From assembly GCA_026394055.1 (NCBI GenBank), contig JAPKYZ010000079.1:1-59986 (forward strand): 59,986 nucleotides of DNA, written 5' to 3'. Source of the DNA: Acidobacteriota bacterium (GTDB lineage Bacteria > Acidobacteriota > Terriglobia > Bryobacterales > Bryobacteraceae). The translations under genes and the position numbers were made by a program. The notes under the pieces are model-generated. The model was not told where the DNA came from. It saw only the letters and a list, made by a program, of their open reading frames with translations, and ran no database searches. Of the stretch, positions 9,753 to 19,722 are shown one piece after another. Each line of letters starts with the position of its first letter. The first letter of the stretch is position 1.

Positions 9753-10269
9753 GAGGGCGGGTTGAAATTGAGATCCGAGAGAAAGTTGATACCCGTGAGA
9801 TCTCAAAGTGTGCAGGATTCGGACGAACGCGCGCCTGATGTTGGTGGACTGCTGCGTTTGGCTTCTTCGCGGAGCCATTCAGAATGCATCGTCCCCGGGC
9901 GCGGAATTGGTAAACGTCAGCGGTTGGCATTACTGGGTGCTTCGAACTCCTTAGCTGCCCCAACACAAAACTCCGCTGGCCGAATGCAGCAGTGCTGGTT
10001 TTCGCGCCATCAATATAACGCGGAGGCCATGCGCTCGGCGTCCATCATCCTTACCGCTCAGAACCGTTTTGTGATTCTTGGAGTCGCCGCCTGGAGGTCG
10101 GATCTGCAGATTGGGCCGGAATAATTGAGTGACGATTTGCTCGTGTCCGGCACAATCGGAATCGTCGGCAGCGGCCTGTTGGCGACCTGATTCTTGCCGA
10201 CGGGGCAAACTACTCTTCCCGCTCCAGTCCTTAGCAATAGAGGCGACCTGAGGCTCCCAACAGTGGTTC
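9753..10269. other. Intergenic stretch, no convincing gene
   Basis: About 500 bases between the int/xis promoter and the end of the PD40 regulator gene. The open frames here have no ribosome sites and no protein-like composition. I see no clear hairpin, repeat or operator. Confidence 0.5.
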
Positions 10270-12432
10270 CTATCGTTTCACCATTCGGTATTCGAATCCG
10301 AAGATCTGATCGATACTCACGTCCTGAACAGCCAAAACAGAGCCGTCAGGGTGGAGTCCGATCCATCGGCCAAAAGAAGAATTTGCTGGCCGGACATCTG
10401 TCAGTTCTGCCAGAGTATCAACTGCAGCGGTCTTGATGTTCGCCCTATAGACCCTCGGAAACGTTGAGTCGGGATCGAGAAACACGACCGACGCTCCGTC
10501 AGCGCTCCAGGTTGGGAATCCGGCTCTTTGCGTCGTCAGTGGCCTCCACTGCTGAGTCCGGACATCAAGAAGATACAACCTAAAAGATCTTGAGTTGATA
10601 GCAACAATATGTTGGCCGTCAGTAGACCACGCGGGGTGGAACAGGTGTTCAGAACCAGGAACTAGAACGACCTTGCGGGAGAGCAAGTCGACCAGGCTAA
10701 GATTGATCTCATCAGAATCCTCCACGGAGAAGAGCTTTCCAAGCACAATCTTCTTTCCATCCGGTGACCAGCTTGGAGCGGCCTCCTTTGTGCCGCCGGG
10801 TACAAGTTCCTCCATAGAACCGTCCCCTGCGTCAATTAGGAAAGCTTTCCACGCTTGTCCCGGCTTCCGTAGCATCGCCGCTATCTTGGAGCCATCAGGC
10901 GACCAACGGGGCAACGCCGCTTGCCATGGGGACGGAACGATTCTCCTCTTTTCAAGGCCATTCGCCCTCGCCTTCCAAAGAGCCATTCCAGGAATTGAAG
11001 TATACGCAATCCATTCCTTATCGCTGGAAAACGCTACGGTCTCCGCCGACAAGCCACCCAAGAAGCGCCGGTATTGACCAGAAGCTGTATCGTATTTAAC
11101 CACTTCCAACTTCGCTAGTTGGCCCCTCGCATACATGTACTCCCGCTCGCGGCTTAGGGTTGGGCCACGCCAGCCAATCGGTCCGGCAGTAAGTGGAAAC
11201 GCAGTGGCGAGCCTCCGGGGTCCTTCTTCTGGACTCGCCCAAATACTATATGTTCCGTCGTTGAGAGCCTGAAAAACGAAATGCTTTCGATCCGATGTCC
11301 AGTCACCCGCTGAGACGTTCCGCAATCTAGGATCGCTCGATAGTTCCAGTCTGGAAGCGTTGCCCGTGGCGAGATCAACTTCCCAGATTGCATTAGTCAA
11401 GGACTTAGCGTCCATGATTGTCAGTCGTATCTTGCCGTCCTCAGTAGACCATCTGGGCCACCAGCCATAACCAGGGAGCGAGATTTTTCGAATAACCTTC
11501 AAGTCCAGTGTCGATATTATCAGCAGGTCACCCCCCCGGGCAGCCGCGATCTGTTTTCCAGCGTGTGACCAAGATCCGTCGAAAGCGGTAACATCCGGAA
11601 CTTTTCGTGCGTCTCCCTTGCCGAGCGGTACGATCCAAAGCGGCCCATATTCGTCAAACGCTCCTTCAACGTCTCGCACTAATAGCGATTCTCCATCGGG
11701 AGCGATGTCGCACGCATAGGGATTGCGTGCAGGAGTGGCGACCTCAGATGGTTCCGCTCCTTGGTTTGTGGTCTGCATGAGGTGATAGCGACCGCCTTCG
11801 ATTTCGGTAAAGAAGATGCGATTTCCCTTCGCAATCACGGGCGAGAGTTTCGCTCTTGTCGTGCTAGTAAGTTGCGACGGACCTGGTGTGAGCTCGAGTC
11901 GTTTGTGTTGGGAGTTGAAAAGCACAAGTCCCAGAACTAAAATGCTGATCCCACCGGTGATCGCTCCAATCGAAAGTTTTCTATTGTCGCGGCCCGTACA
12001 TAGGTCCCGAGTGGCGGGCGGTAGTGGCGGCTCGACCTCTTCCAGAACGATGGCCGAGCCGGCATCCGTGGGGCGCTGGTCGTGGGGGACAGCGTTCCCC
12101 TCCACAACCTCGCCGACAAATGCGTATCCTTCACCATAGACAGTCTTGACCCAGACGCCGTCTTCGTGGCGTCGAAGAGCCCGTCGAATGTCGGTCAGCG
12201 CTTGGTCAACAACATTATCGCTGATCGAACGGTTGCGCCACACCTCTGCGAGGAGTTCGTCTTTGGGAACAAGCCGACTTCGATTGGTAAGGAGAAAAAC
12301 CAGGGTCTCGAACGACTTTCCCGACAACTTGACCAAACCGTTGTCGTGGGCCAACTCCCGCCGTTGAACATCAAGCTGGAAACCGCCGAAACGGAACACT
12401 TGATTTGGAATCGAGTTAGGCGCAACGCTCAT
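10270..12432 (-). CDS. Winged-helix DNA-binding, membrane-anchored PD40 propeller regulator
   Basis: The N-terminal 100 residues are an OmpR/PhoB-type winged helix (FRFGGFQLDVQRRELAHDNG, LSGKSFETLVFLL, recognition helix DNVVDQALTDIRRALR, wing VKTVYGEGYAF), as in CadC-like regulators. One membrane segment follows at about residues 152-170, then an extracytoplasmic TolB/WD40-like beta-propeller with repeated SPDG/SWSPDGKKI motifs. This architecture is frequent in Acidobacteriota. It probably senses an envelope signal and controls nearby genes; the divergent lipoprotein/secreted-protein pair at 12627-17115 is the obvious candidate. The ATG at 12432 is preferred over an upstream TTG; no strong ribosome site is visible. 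Confidence 0.85.
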   Translation of the reverse strand: MSVAPNSIPNQVFRFGGFQLDVQRRELAHDNGLVKLSGKSFETLVFLLTNRSRLVPKDELLAEVWRNRSISDNVVDQALTDIRRALRRHEDGVWVKTVYGEGYAFVGEVVEGNAVPHDQRPTDAGSAIVLEEVEPPLPPATRDLCTGRDNRKLSIGAITGGISILVLGLVLFNSQHKRLELTPGPSQLTSTTRAKLSPVIAKGNRIFFTEIEGGRYHLMQTTNQGAEPSEVATPARNPYACDIAPDGESLLVRDVEGAFDEYGPLWIVPLGKGDARKVPDVTAFDGSWSHAGKQIAAARGGDLLIISTLDLKVIRKISLPGYGWWPRWSTEDGKIRLTIMDAKSLTNAIWEVDLATGNASRLELSSDPRLRNVSAGDWTSDRKHFVFQALNDGTYSIWASPEEGPRRLATAFPLTAGPIGWRGPTLSREREYMYARGQLAKLEVVKYDTASGQYRRFLGGLSAETVAFSSDKEWIAYTSIPGMALWKARANGLEKRRIVPSPWQAALPRWSPDGSKIAAMLRKPGQAWKAFLIDAGDGSMEELVPGGTKEAAPSWSPDGKKIVLGKLFSVEDSDEINLSLVDLLSRKVVLVPGSEHLFHPAWSTDGQHIVAINSRSFRLYLLDVRTQQWRPLTTQRAGFPTWSADGASVVFLDPDSTFPRVYRANIKTAAVDTLAELTDVRPANSSFGRWIGLHPDGSVLAVQDVSIDQIFGFEYRMVKR

Positions 12433-12626
12433 AATAATCAATAGGTTACGGGATTCAGGATGTTCTCAGAGTCCGGTCAGGATGTTTCAACGCCTTGGTG
12501 GTCTAAACAATAGTATAGTTGGGCTTCGCAATGGGCGAGGGGTCGTCCAGCGGCAATGTCATGCTCGTTTCAGATTGCCAGGTCAGGGTTCTTCTATCGA
12601 AATCTGTTCGGGTAAGGAGGGTGCTT

Positions 12627-13208
12627 GTGGTCAAAGGTGGTGACTGCCTGCTACTGGTGGCCGTGGGCGTCGTGTGGCAATCAGCGTGCAACCGTCGTGA
12701 GATTGACCGCGACATGGCAACTGCGCTACTCCGCGGTCAACCAGTTGAGATCGTCCAGGCCAGGTTCAGGTCGTCGTCACAGGACGAAAACGCATCACGC
12801 AGTTATCTCGAACTCGTGAACGCTGGGTTGCTGACCTGTAACTTCCCTTTGACAAAGTGTGAACCGGGGCCACTGTCGGTCGGATTCGCTCAAACACGTG
12901 ATGCCGCCATCCAATATTTAGCAGGGCAGTTTGTGGCAGTCGAAGTCATTGACGTTGCAACATCCGGCACGGACTCTGCTGTCGCGGACGTCCGGATAGC
13001 CTTCCAGCCGGTGCCAACGCTAGCGCCTTATCAGAGGCCGCTTGATGTTCTAGAAACGGAATCTGCACTCGGTCATGAGACGATGAATCGTAGACGCGTT
13101 GGGTTCATTCGGCAGGCTGTCTTCCATCGGTATGAAGACGGGTGGAGACTGGAAACGATCGTTTCGTGTTCGAAGCGCTGTGGCGGAGGAGATCAGTCCC
13201 ATGAATAG
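12627..13208 (+). CDS. Putative lipoprotein of unknown function
   Basis: The 193-residue product starts with a hydrophobic stretch (LLLVAVGVVWQSAC), giving an imperfect lipobox before Cys. The mature part is a single soluble domain I cannot name. The GTG at 12627 is chosen because AAGGAGG ends six bases upstream and it gives a compact signal sequence; the longer frame from 12519 has no such support. The stop overlaps the start of the large secreted protein, so the two are probably translated together. Divergent from the PD40 regulator. Confidence 0.6.
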   Translation: MVKGGDCLLLVAVGVVWQSACNRREIDRDMATALLRGQPVEIVQARFRSSSQDENASRSYLELVNAGLLTCNFPLTKCEPGPLSVGFAQTRDAAIQYLAGQFVAVEVIDVATSGTDSAVADVRIAFQPVPTLAPYQRPLDVLETESALGHETMNRRRVGFIRQAVFHRYEDGWRLETIVSCSKRCGGGDQSHE

Positions 13209-16200
13209 TCTCTTGAAACACCTAGCGAGCCGCAGTTCTCGTGCCTTCGTTTCTTCTAGCGTTGGACCGCTCCCTCGGGTATGTGCGGCTAGAGCCTTCT
13301 TCCGATTCTTTGGACTAAGCCTAATCGCACTGATCTGGAGTGGCCCGGTGTCGGTCGCTCAAGAACTGATTAGACATGCCCCAGCACCAGTCCAGCAAGG
13401 GACCGCCTTTACACCTAGCACTGGGCAAGCAATAGGACACCTTATCACGAACCCGTTATCACCAGATTCTGTTGGGGTAATCGTTGGTGAACTGTTGGCT
13501 CAGGCTGGAGCCGAACAAAGTGCGGAGGTTCCAACCACCGAGAGACTTGGGACATGGGTTTCGATTGGCGGGGAGCGCGCGCTAGTATTGAGCGCGTCCG
13601 CGACACGGGTAGAATTCTTGGTGCCACGAGAGACTGCCTACGGACCTACGGATGTCGTGTTCCATTCGGGGGTGACTGGACTTGAAGCCAGCGTCGAGGC
13701 GGAAGTCCGCCACATCGCACCACGACTCCTCACCTTTGATTCTCAAAGCAAATGGGGCCTCATGATCGACGGAGCCGGCGTGGCACATATGGCCTTTTCC
13801 TCGATGGATCCGCAAGACATCTCTCAAGCTCAGATCCTGGCGATCCGAGGAACTGGAATACGGTTCGCAGGTAACCCTGAACGGTCTCCATCGGACCTTT
13901 CCAGTCTGAATGATCAAGTTGAAGCGTATGTCCAGGATTCTGCCGGCACGCGGTGGAATTTGCCCGTTGTGTCTGCAGGGCCAGTTGTCGATAGCCCAGG
14001 CATTGATGAAGTCCGCGTTAGGCTCATCGTGGGGATGAAGCCCGCTAGCGTGCTGACATTGGTTGTCGTAGCCGAATCCATTGCGTCGAATCCAGTTTTG
14101 TTAACCGTGAAGCGAGAGTTGACTCACACCGTGTCCGCTGTAGAACCTCGCATTGCCGCACCGGGAATGGTGGTCGATCTGCAAGGAGCGAACTTTCTTC
14201 CTGTCCTCCCAGATGCTTCAAGAGAGCGGCAACGGGTCTACCTAAGACTATCTGGTGGAGTTATCGCGACGGTCGTCCCAATTTCTGCATCCGAAACACG
14301 AGCTACCTTTGTCGTGCCCTGGGTACAGACAGTCTCTGGCGTGTACGCTGGGGCGGCGAAAGTCTGTCTGGAGATTGACGAGGAAGAGCATTGCGCTGAG
14401 AATGCCTTCACAATCATGCCACCGCTGCAATCGTCAGGTCGGCTTGGTGACGAGTTACTTAAGATCGCGTCGAGGCGACTAGAGTCCTCGCTTGCGGGAA
14501 CGGAGTTGGATGGAACGGCCGGTGCCGCCCTCTCGGAACTAAGGAGCCTAATTGATGCAGCACGAGACGGAACGCCAAAACGTATCCAGGTCGTTTCCCC
14601 TGTTGACGGATCAAGTATTGAGTCTTTCTTCGACGCCGCGGCGGTTCAGCGCCTTGAAGCGGCATTCCTCGCACTTGAAACCTCTTCGAGCAAGAGTGGC
14701 CTTACACCTGCCAATTCCTTGCAGAGGAAATATTCGGCAACCGCCGCAAGCTCGGCTAACTCCGCAGTCTCCGAACAAGACCTGTTGAACGCAGCGATTG
14801 ACAATGACCAAACAGACTATGAAATAGACCAAGCAGAGAACGCCGTTGCGGCTGGAACGGCCGCAGTTGTCATAACTCCTTGCTTGGCTGGGCTGATCAG
14901 CGCGGGGACGAGTTGCGCGGCTGGACTGGCCGCCGGCGGCTACCTCGCGAATGTTGGGACTGGGGTGAATCTGGTTCTCTACGCAAAGAAAGTTCTAGGA
15001 CTCATGAAGCCCAGAATCGTGTACGGGATCCGAACGGATCCATCGGCTATTGATTTTGTCGATGGAGGGGGCGAGAGGCCTTTTGAAGTCTTTGCGCTAG
15101 TTGGCACGGCTAATGTTCTGACCGGAAGCGGATTAGGCACGAGCCAGGTAACTTCGATAGCACTCAAAGAGATTGTTCACAAGCTGGCCGAGAAGGCCGC
15201 CACGAGTATCGTAACGAAGGGCGTCAATTATTGTTGCCTCAATATGTTCAGTCAACTTCCCGCGAGCGCGAAGAAGAAGGCTGAGGAGATGATTGGGAAT
15301 TTTGTATCTACGGTCGCGGGTGGAATTGAAGACAAGCTAATTGACTACCTCAACAGTTACGCCCAAAGCGGGCTCTCAGCCTGGGCCGCCTCAGGAGCAA
15401 CTCCATTGGAGGTGCCACTAACCGGTCAAGGGGCGAATGTCGCCGTTACGGACCCGATTGTCGCTTCGGCGGGCTTCGTGAAAGGCTCATGGCGCGTAAC
15501 GGCGAATCCAGACATTTCTGGTGGTACAAAGGCCACAGCTCGGCCAAAATCTGGACTAGTCATAACACCCGGCCTCCTTACAGGGAATCCGACGGACCTC
15601 CCATCGTCGATCATGCAGATTAACGTTAAACACGTGGACCCGCTGCAATTCACGTCAGACAAGAGCACGTACGCACCGAATGAGAAGGTAATCCTCGAAG
15701 GTAAGGGATTCATCCCGCAAACGAAGTACTCCATCAGCCTCCGCGGCGACTACATCATTTACTTCAATATTGACGACGTCGAAGCGTCAGCGTTGGGGCA
15801 GTTCAAGACCTCAATTCTGATTCCCTTGGGTGCCGCCGACGGAGGCTACGTGATCCTCGTTACCCGTTCGTCGACTAATGCAACCGTAACTTCCAAGACG
15901 ATTGAGATAAAAGCTAATCGGAAGCCGGCATCACCGGTCGCACGATTGAAGCTCAGTAGTGGGACCAAAGCGGCCGGCAATGGAGAGACGATTAGGCTTG
16001 AGGTGTCGCCGACTCGAATAGCCTTTGATGCATCCCAGAGCGACCCTGGCGATGGTTCAGTACTGGTCTATGACTGGCGTAGCAACGGAAGCCCCCTCGG
16101 TAGCCAAAAGACCTTTTCCGCCGAACTGAACGCCAAAACAACTGTAACGCTAAAGGTCACTAACGGTGGCGGGCAGGTTGACACCGCTCTGGCGGTGGTC

Positions 16201-17115
16201 GAGTTCGTTCCGCCAACCGGACCGGCTGCTCATTTCAAAATGAGTGCGCAGGGCAAGACCGCCAACGATGGCGGAACGCTGAGCCTCTCAGTGCCCGCGA
16301 ACGGCAACACGGACGTCACCTTCGGCAGTACGAGCACGCAGGGCGGTGCGGCGATCAGCACGTACGCTTGGAAGAGCAACGGATCCCCGATCTGTGGGAA
16401 CTCCTCGACCTGCACCTTCAACTTCGGAGCGGCGAGCAATACGATCTCGCTGACCGTGGCTGACAGCAACGGCCAGATCTCGACGGCGACAGGCACAGTG
16501 GCCCTGGCGTTCCAAGCTGCGCCGAGAGCGCACTTCTCGATGAGTGCGCAGAACAAAACTGCCAGCGATGGCGGAACTCTTAGCCTATCAGTGCCGGTCA
16601 ACGGCAACGTGGATGTCACCTTCGGGAGCACGAGCACTCAAGGCGATGCGGCGATCAGCACATATGCTTGGAAGAGCAATGGCACGACGATCTGCACCAA
16701 CTCCTCGACCTGCACCTTCCCGTTCAGCACGCCCAGCAACACGATCACGCTGACGGTGACCGACAGCAACAACCTCAGTTCCACGGCCACCGGCCAGGTC
16801 AATGTGGCCACTCAAAGCGGTCCGACAGCGCACTTCAACATGAGCGGCGGCGGGCGGAGCGGGACCGATGGGCAGACCCTGAGTTACACGGTGGCGTTGA
16901 ACAGCAGCGTGAGCATGACCTTCAGCAGCACCAGCACACAGGGCAGCGCGGCGATCAGCAGCTACGTGTGGAAGAGCAATGGCACCACGATCTGCAACAA
17001 CTCCTCGACCTGCACGTTCCCGTTCAGCACGCCCAGCAACACGATCACGCTGACGGTGACCGACAGCAACAACCTCAGTTCCACGGCCACCGGCCAGGTG
17101 AACGTCACGCATTGA
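13201..17115 (+). CDS. Giant secreted protein with C-terminal PKD-like repeats
   Basis: This 1304-residue protein begins with a long signal peptide (hydrophobic FFGLSLIALIWSGPVSVAQ, about residues 36-54). Residues about 60-450 contain beta-sandwich segments resembling IPT/TIG domains (AVEPRIAAPGMVVDLQGANF). A central Ala-rich helical part contains a very hydrophobic glycine-rich stretch (about 550-610). The C-terminal 400 residues are PKD/Ig-like domains, the last three being 100-residue repeats. Each repeat has two Cys in ICxNSSTC that probably form a disulfide. GGAGGA lies upstream of the ATG, which overlaps the lipoprotein gene. An adhesin or surface role is plausible but unproven. No sorting signal or C-terminal anchor is visible. 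Confidence 0.75.
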   Translation: MNSLLKHLASRSSRAFVSSSVGPLPRVCAARAFFRFFGLSLIALIWSGPVSVAQELIRHAPAPVQQGTAFTPSTGQAIGHLITNPLSPDSVGVIVGELLAQAGAEQSAEVPTTERLGTWVSIGGERALVLSASATRVEFLVPRETAYGPTDVVFHSGVTGLEASVEAEVRHIAPRLLTFDSQSKWGLMIDGAGVAHMAFSSMDPQDISQAQILAIRGTGIRFAGNPERSPSDLSSLNDQVEAYVQDSAGTRWNLPVVSAGPVVDSPGIDEVRVRLIVGMKPASVLTLVVVAESIASNPVLLTVKRELTHTVSAVEPRIAAPGMVVDLQGANFLPVLPDASRERQRVYLRLSGGVIATVVPISASETRATFVVPWVQTVSGVYAGAAKVCLEIDEEEHCAENAFTIMPPLQSSGRLGDELLKIASRRLESSLAGTELDGTAGAALSELRSLIDAARDGTPKRIQVVSPVDGSSIESFFDAAAVQRLEAAFLALETSSSKSGLTPANSLQRKYSATAASSANSAVSEQDLLNAAIDNDQTDYEIDQAENAVAAGTAAVVITPCLAGLISAGTSCAAGLAAGGYLANVGTGVNLVLYAKKVLGLMKPRIVYGIRTDPSAIDFVDGGGERPFEVFALVGTANVLTGSGLGTSQVTSIALKEIVHKLAEKAATSIVTKGVNYCCLNMFSQLPASAKKKAEEMIGNFVSTVAGGIEDKLIDYLNSYAQSGLSAWAASGATPLEVPLTGQGANVAVTDPIVASAGFVKGSWRVTANPDISGGTKATARPKSGLVITPGLLTGNPTDLPSSIMQINVKHVDPLQFTSDKSTYAPNEKVILEGKGFIPQTKYSISLRGDYIIYFNIDDVEASALGQFKTSILIPLGAADGGYVILVTRSSTNATVTSKTIEIKANRKPASPVARLKLSSGTKAAGNGETIRLEVSPTRIAFDASQSDPGDGSVLVYDWRSNGSPLGSQKTFSAELNAKTTVTLKVTNGGGQVDTALAVVEFVPPTGPAAHFKMSAQGKTANDGGTLSLSVPANGNTDVTFGSTSTQGGAAISTYAWKSNGSPICGNSSTCTFNFGAASNTISLTVADSNGQISTATGTVALAFQAAPRAHFSMSAQNKTASDGGTLSLSVPVNGNVDVTFGSTSTQGDAAISTYAWKSNGTTICTNSSTCTFPFSTPSNTITLTVTDSNNLSSTATGQVNVATQSGPTAHFNMSGGGRSGTDGQTLSYTVALNSSVSMTFSSTSTQGSAAISSYVWKSNGTTICNNSSTCTFPFSTPSNTITLTVTDSNNLSSTATGQVNVTH
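16205..17112 (+). repeat. Three 300-bp repeats coding PKD-like domains
   Basis: Units start near 16205, 16505 and 16805 with an exact 300-base period. Units 2 and 3 are almost identical in DNA over 16701-16800 versus 17001-17100 (I see one inner difference, C/G at 16716/17016, plus the last base), so the last duplication or conversion is recent. Unit 1 is more diverged. Confidence 0.9.
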
Positions 17116-17224
17116 TCTCCCTCATGATGAAAACGAGAGTATTGTGATGGCCTTTCGTCCAGTCGTCCTATTCGAACTGCGTTACCCGCAAAGACAGTGT
17201 AATGGTGATTCGCAGAGGGACGCG

Positions 17225-17350
17225 GCGCGTGCTCTTCGCTTTTGGGGCGCTTGAGGTAGTCGGGGAGTAGGTTGTGAATCTGTCCGAGATCCATAGCGAT
17301 CTTGAACGACTTGCTGGCCGTGGCGAAGTCGCGGTGGTCGATGATGGGTG
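17225..17350 (-). pseudogene. Fragment of an integrase related to the 8118-9359 recombinase
   Basis: The minus strand encodes a run containing KSFKIAMDLGQIHNLLPD, which aligns with KAFKIAIQRGKIHAMPPG of the intact integrase, including the preceding HRD/NRD and the following KRP. No start or catalytic domain accompanies it. The rest of 17116-17404 has no gene. It marks an older, related element. Confidence 0.65.
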
Positions 17351-17404
17351 TTTCTGATTCCGAGCTGACGGTGAACGGAAATAGATTTCTGGGTTAGCCA
17401 GTCT

Positions 17405-18640
17405 TCAACTTCCTAAGGGGCACCACTTTTCGTGCGCCACCTTTTCGCCTGCATTCTTGCCGCTGTAAAGATGGTCCATTGCAGCAGATGCCTCACGGTC
17501 GCTCCCCTCGAAAAGATGCCCGTAGGTACCCATCGTCAATTTGATCGATGCGTGGCCGAGGCGCTCGGCGATGAGCTTCGGATGCAACCCACCAGCAATT
17601 AGGAGAGAAACATGAGTATGGCGCAGGTCGTAGAATCGCAGCTTCGGCAGGTCGGCGGCGACGCTCACTTTCTGGAATAGATGAAGCGCGTTTGACACAT
17701 CCAGCTGTGTCCCTTTCGCAGAAGGAAATACGAAGTCACCTTCAATCCATTCGTCGCCCACGGCAGTCATGAGTTGCCGAATCTCCTCCTTATGTCGGCC
17801 TAACGCTGCCACGGCAATCTCGGGAATACTGATCGTTCGGCGGCTGCCTGTGTTCTTTGTCGTTCGGAGTAGCCATGACGCACCCGGTTCGCCCTTCTTC
17901 TGCTTTGTACGATGCAGGGCTCGCATCAATGTGACGCGGGACTCGTCCAAAATCACTTCGCTCTACTTCAGCCCGAAAAGTTCGCTGGGCCGTGCGCCGG
18001 CAGTGAGCGCGATGGTGAAGAGCGCCTCGAACTTGTCTCCGCGAATCGCTTCCAGGAACTGGTGGGATTGCCCTAGCGTTACGTATTTTATTTGATCGGG
18101 GCTTCGATCTCACGGCCTTCCGCCGCTTAGCTGTGCGCATCCGCGCGGACGCAGGATTTGCGCCCGATCACGTTCCAGTCCACAGCGAACCTGAGGGCGC
18201 GGCGAAGAACGCGGTGCATGTATTCGACAGTGGCTGCGGCCAATCCGGTTTGGCTCTTGGATTTCAGGAACTGGTCCACATCACGCTTAGTGAGTTCGCG
18301 AACCCGTTTCGATCCCAAATGGGGGTAAGATGTGTTTCGTTGAGTGATAGCGGTACTCCTGGGGAACTGAGGGCGACACGCCGTACTCGTTGTCGTCATT
18401 TGGCTTGATGAACGCGAGAAAGCGATCCATGAAAACTTGCCACCGTTTTGGACTTGGCATTGGCTTCCAGTCCCAACCCAAGCAGGCCCTCTTCCTCAAT
18501 GGCCTTATCCCGGCTTCGTGCTTGGTCTTGCCCCACACCCACTTCCTACCGCCTGCAGGAAGGCGGATCGCACAGCGGTAGTATTCGTTGCGGCTATTGC
18601 TTGCTTTGAATGCGGGGGCATGTGGTTCAGTCTCCCTTCA
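17405..18640 (-). pseudogene. Degenerate tyrosine recombinase of a second family
   Basis: Pieces in several minus-strand frames form one phage-type integrase. They are an arm domain with RLPAGGRKWVWGKTKHEA (about 18590-18500), a SAM-like domain LGSKRVRELTKRDVDQFL with VLRRALRFAVDWNVIGR (18399-18140), and a catalytic domain starting TIALTAGARPSELFGLK. An in-frame TAG then interrupts at about 17961, where homologues have Trp. The frame from 17956 to 17405 contains RFYDLRHTHVS, HPKLIAERLGHAS and the Tyr of GTYGHLF. At least two frame changes and the stop codon make it inactive. It lies beside a PIN/HTH pair that may have come with it. Confidence 0.8.
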
Positions 18641-18761
18641 GGTTGAGGTCCCGGTGGACAAATTCGATGAACGATGGTATAGCCTTCGCCAAGACGGCGA
18701 GTTGCGCGTTGAGTGAACGGCGGAGGTCGGTGGCTTGTTATTGAATCCGGTCTCCGACGAT

Positions 18762-19190
18762 CTAGCCCTGGAATGTCGATGCAGTTGGGCCAGCCGCATT
18801 TCTTGAAGAACTGTACGTGGCCGCCCCAATGATCGAAGCCGGAGGGAAATGGCGCTTGTTGAAAGTCACGATTGTTTGCGCGCCGGCCTTTACGGCGGCG
18901 GCGAGAACGTGTCTGTCCTTGGCGTCGTTGGTCATCTTGCGAATCAGCGGCTCGAACCCCGTAACCCATGAATCCCAGAAGTGCCGGCGAAGCTCCCGGT
19001 CCAAGTAGGCTGTCTTCGCGGGCGGCAGGCCGATTTGATTTTCAAACACTCGCTTCATCTCGATAATGATCTCTTCTGACCAGAGGGGCTGGTAAAGGCT
19101 TGGCGGTTCCGCCAACCGCAACAGCGTGTCGCGCAAAGGAGCTTGAACGAGGACGCACGCGTCAAGGATGGCGATTCGCGTACCCTCCAT
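18762..19190 (-). CDS. PIN-domain ribonuclease, probable toxin
   Basis: The first 120 residues are a PIN domain: ILDACVLVQAP supplies the first Asp, a Glu-rich helix follows (WSEEIIIEMKRVF), then NDAKDRHVLAAAVKAGAQTIVTFN provides the conserved Asp pair and Asn. PIN proteins are Mg-dependent RNases, mostly VapC-like toxins. The start is seven bases after the stop of the HTH gene. The last 25 residues look unlike a PIN end; another frame here reads DHWGGHVQFFKKCGW, so a small frameshift near the C-terminus is possible. Confidence 0.8.
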   Translation of the reverse strand: MEGTRIAILDACVLVQAPLRDTLLRLAEPPSLYQPLWSEEIIIEMKRVFENQIGLPPAKTAYLDRELRRHFWDSWVTGFEPLIRKMTNDAKDRHVLAAAVKAGAQTIVTFNKRHFPPASIIGAATYSSSRNAAGPTASTFQG

Positions 19191-19196
19191 GCAGTC

Positions 19197-19661
19197 CTAT
19201 CTCTCTTCAGCCCCTTCCGGGAGGATCACCTTATCATAGCTGCCCGCTTCCATTTCCATCTGCGCCATGCGAACGATGGCGTCATGGCGTTCCGCGTCGC
19301 GGCGCTTCTTGTAGTCGAGCAGATCCTTCAGGTATACGCGCCGGTGCGATCCAACCATGTGAAACGGGAGCTTGCCTTCCTCCAACAACCGCACCATGAA
19401 TGGTCGCGAAACACCCAAGAAGTTGGCGGCGCGCTGGGTGGTAAGTTGCTCGTGTTCTGGCACGATAGAAACGCCTTTGCCGGCCTGCATGTTCCGTAAG
19501 ATCTCGTCGAGCAGGCCAACGACGACTCCAGGCAATGGCACCTTGCGGCCTTTCGCGCCGACGACATTCACCGCGCCCTCTTGCACCAACTGCCGGATCG
19601 CGCGAATCTGCGTGCTCTCCCTGCTCGAAGTTCCGACTGGTGTGTCCGTGATCGTGCTCAT
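19197..19661 (-). CDS. Excisionase-family HTH antitoxin partner of the PIN protein
   Basis: The 154-residue protein has an N-terminal region with conserved-looking VVGAKGRKVPLPGVVVGLLDEIL. A central excisionase-type HTH follows (LTTQRAANFLGVSRPFMVRLLEEGKLPFHMVGSHRRVYLKDLL, about residues 75-120). This layout is seen in antitoxins paired with PIN toxins. The ATG at 19661 has AGGAGC upstream; the longer frame from 19709 lacks support. It probably represses the pair and blocks the RNase. Confidence 0.75.
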   Translation of the reverse strand: MSTITDTPVGTSSRESTQIRAIRQLVQEGAVNVVGAKGRKVPLPGVVVGLLDEILRNMQAGKGVSIVPEHEQLTTQRAANFLGVSRPFMVRLLEEGKLPFHMVGSHRRVYLKDLLDYKKRRDAERHDAIVRMAQMEMEAGSYDKVILPEGAEER

Positions 19662-19722
19662 ATGCGCTCCTGACCACCAGTATCTCATAAACGAAATAAA
19701 CGATTCCATCGTAATAACCGAA

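Noticed and set aside
9735..10124. A 129-codon rightward frame in the int-regulator gap
   Set aside because: It has no ribosome site, a basic low-complexity composition and overlaps the xis promoter.
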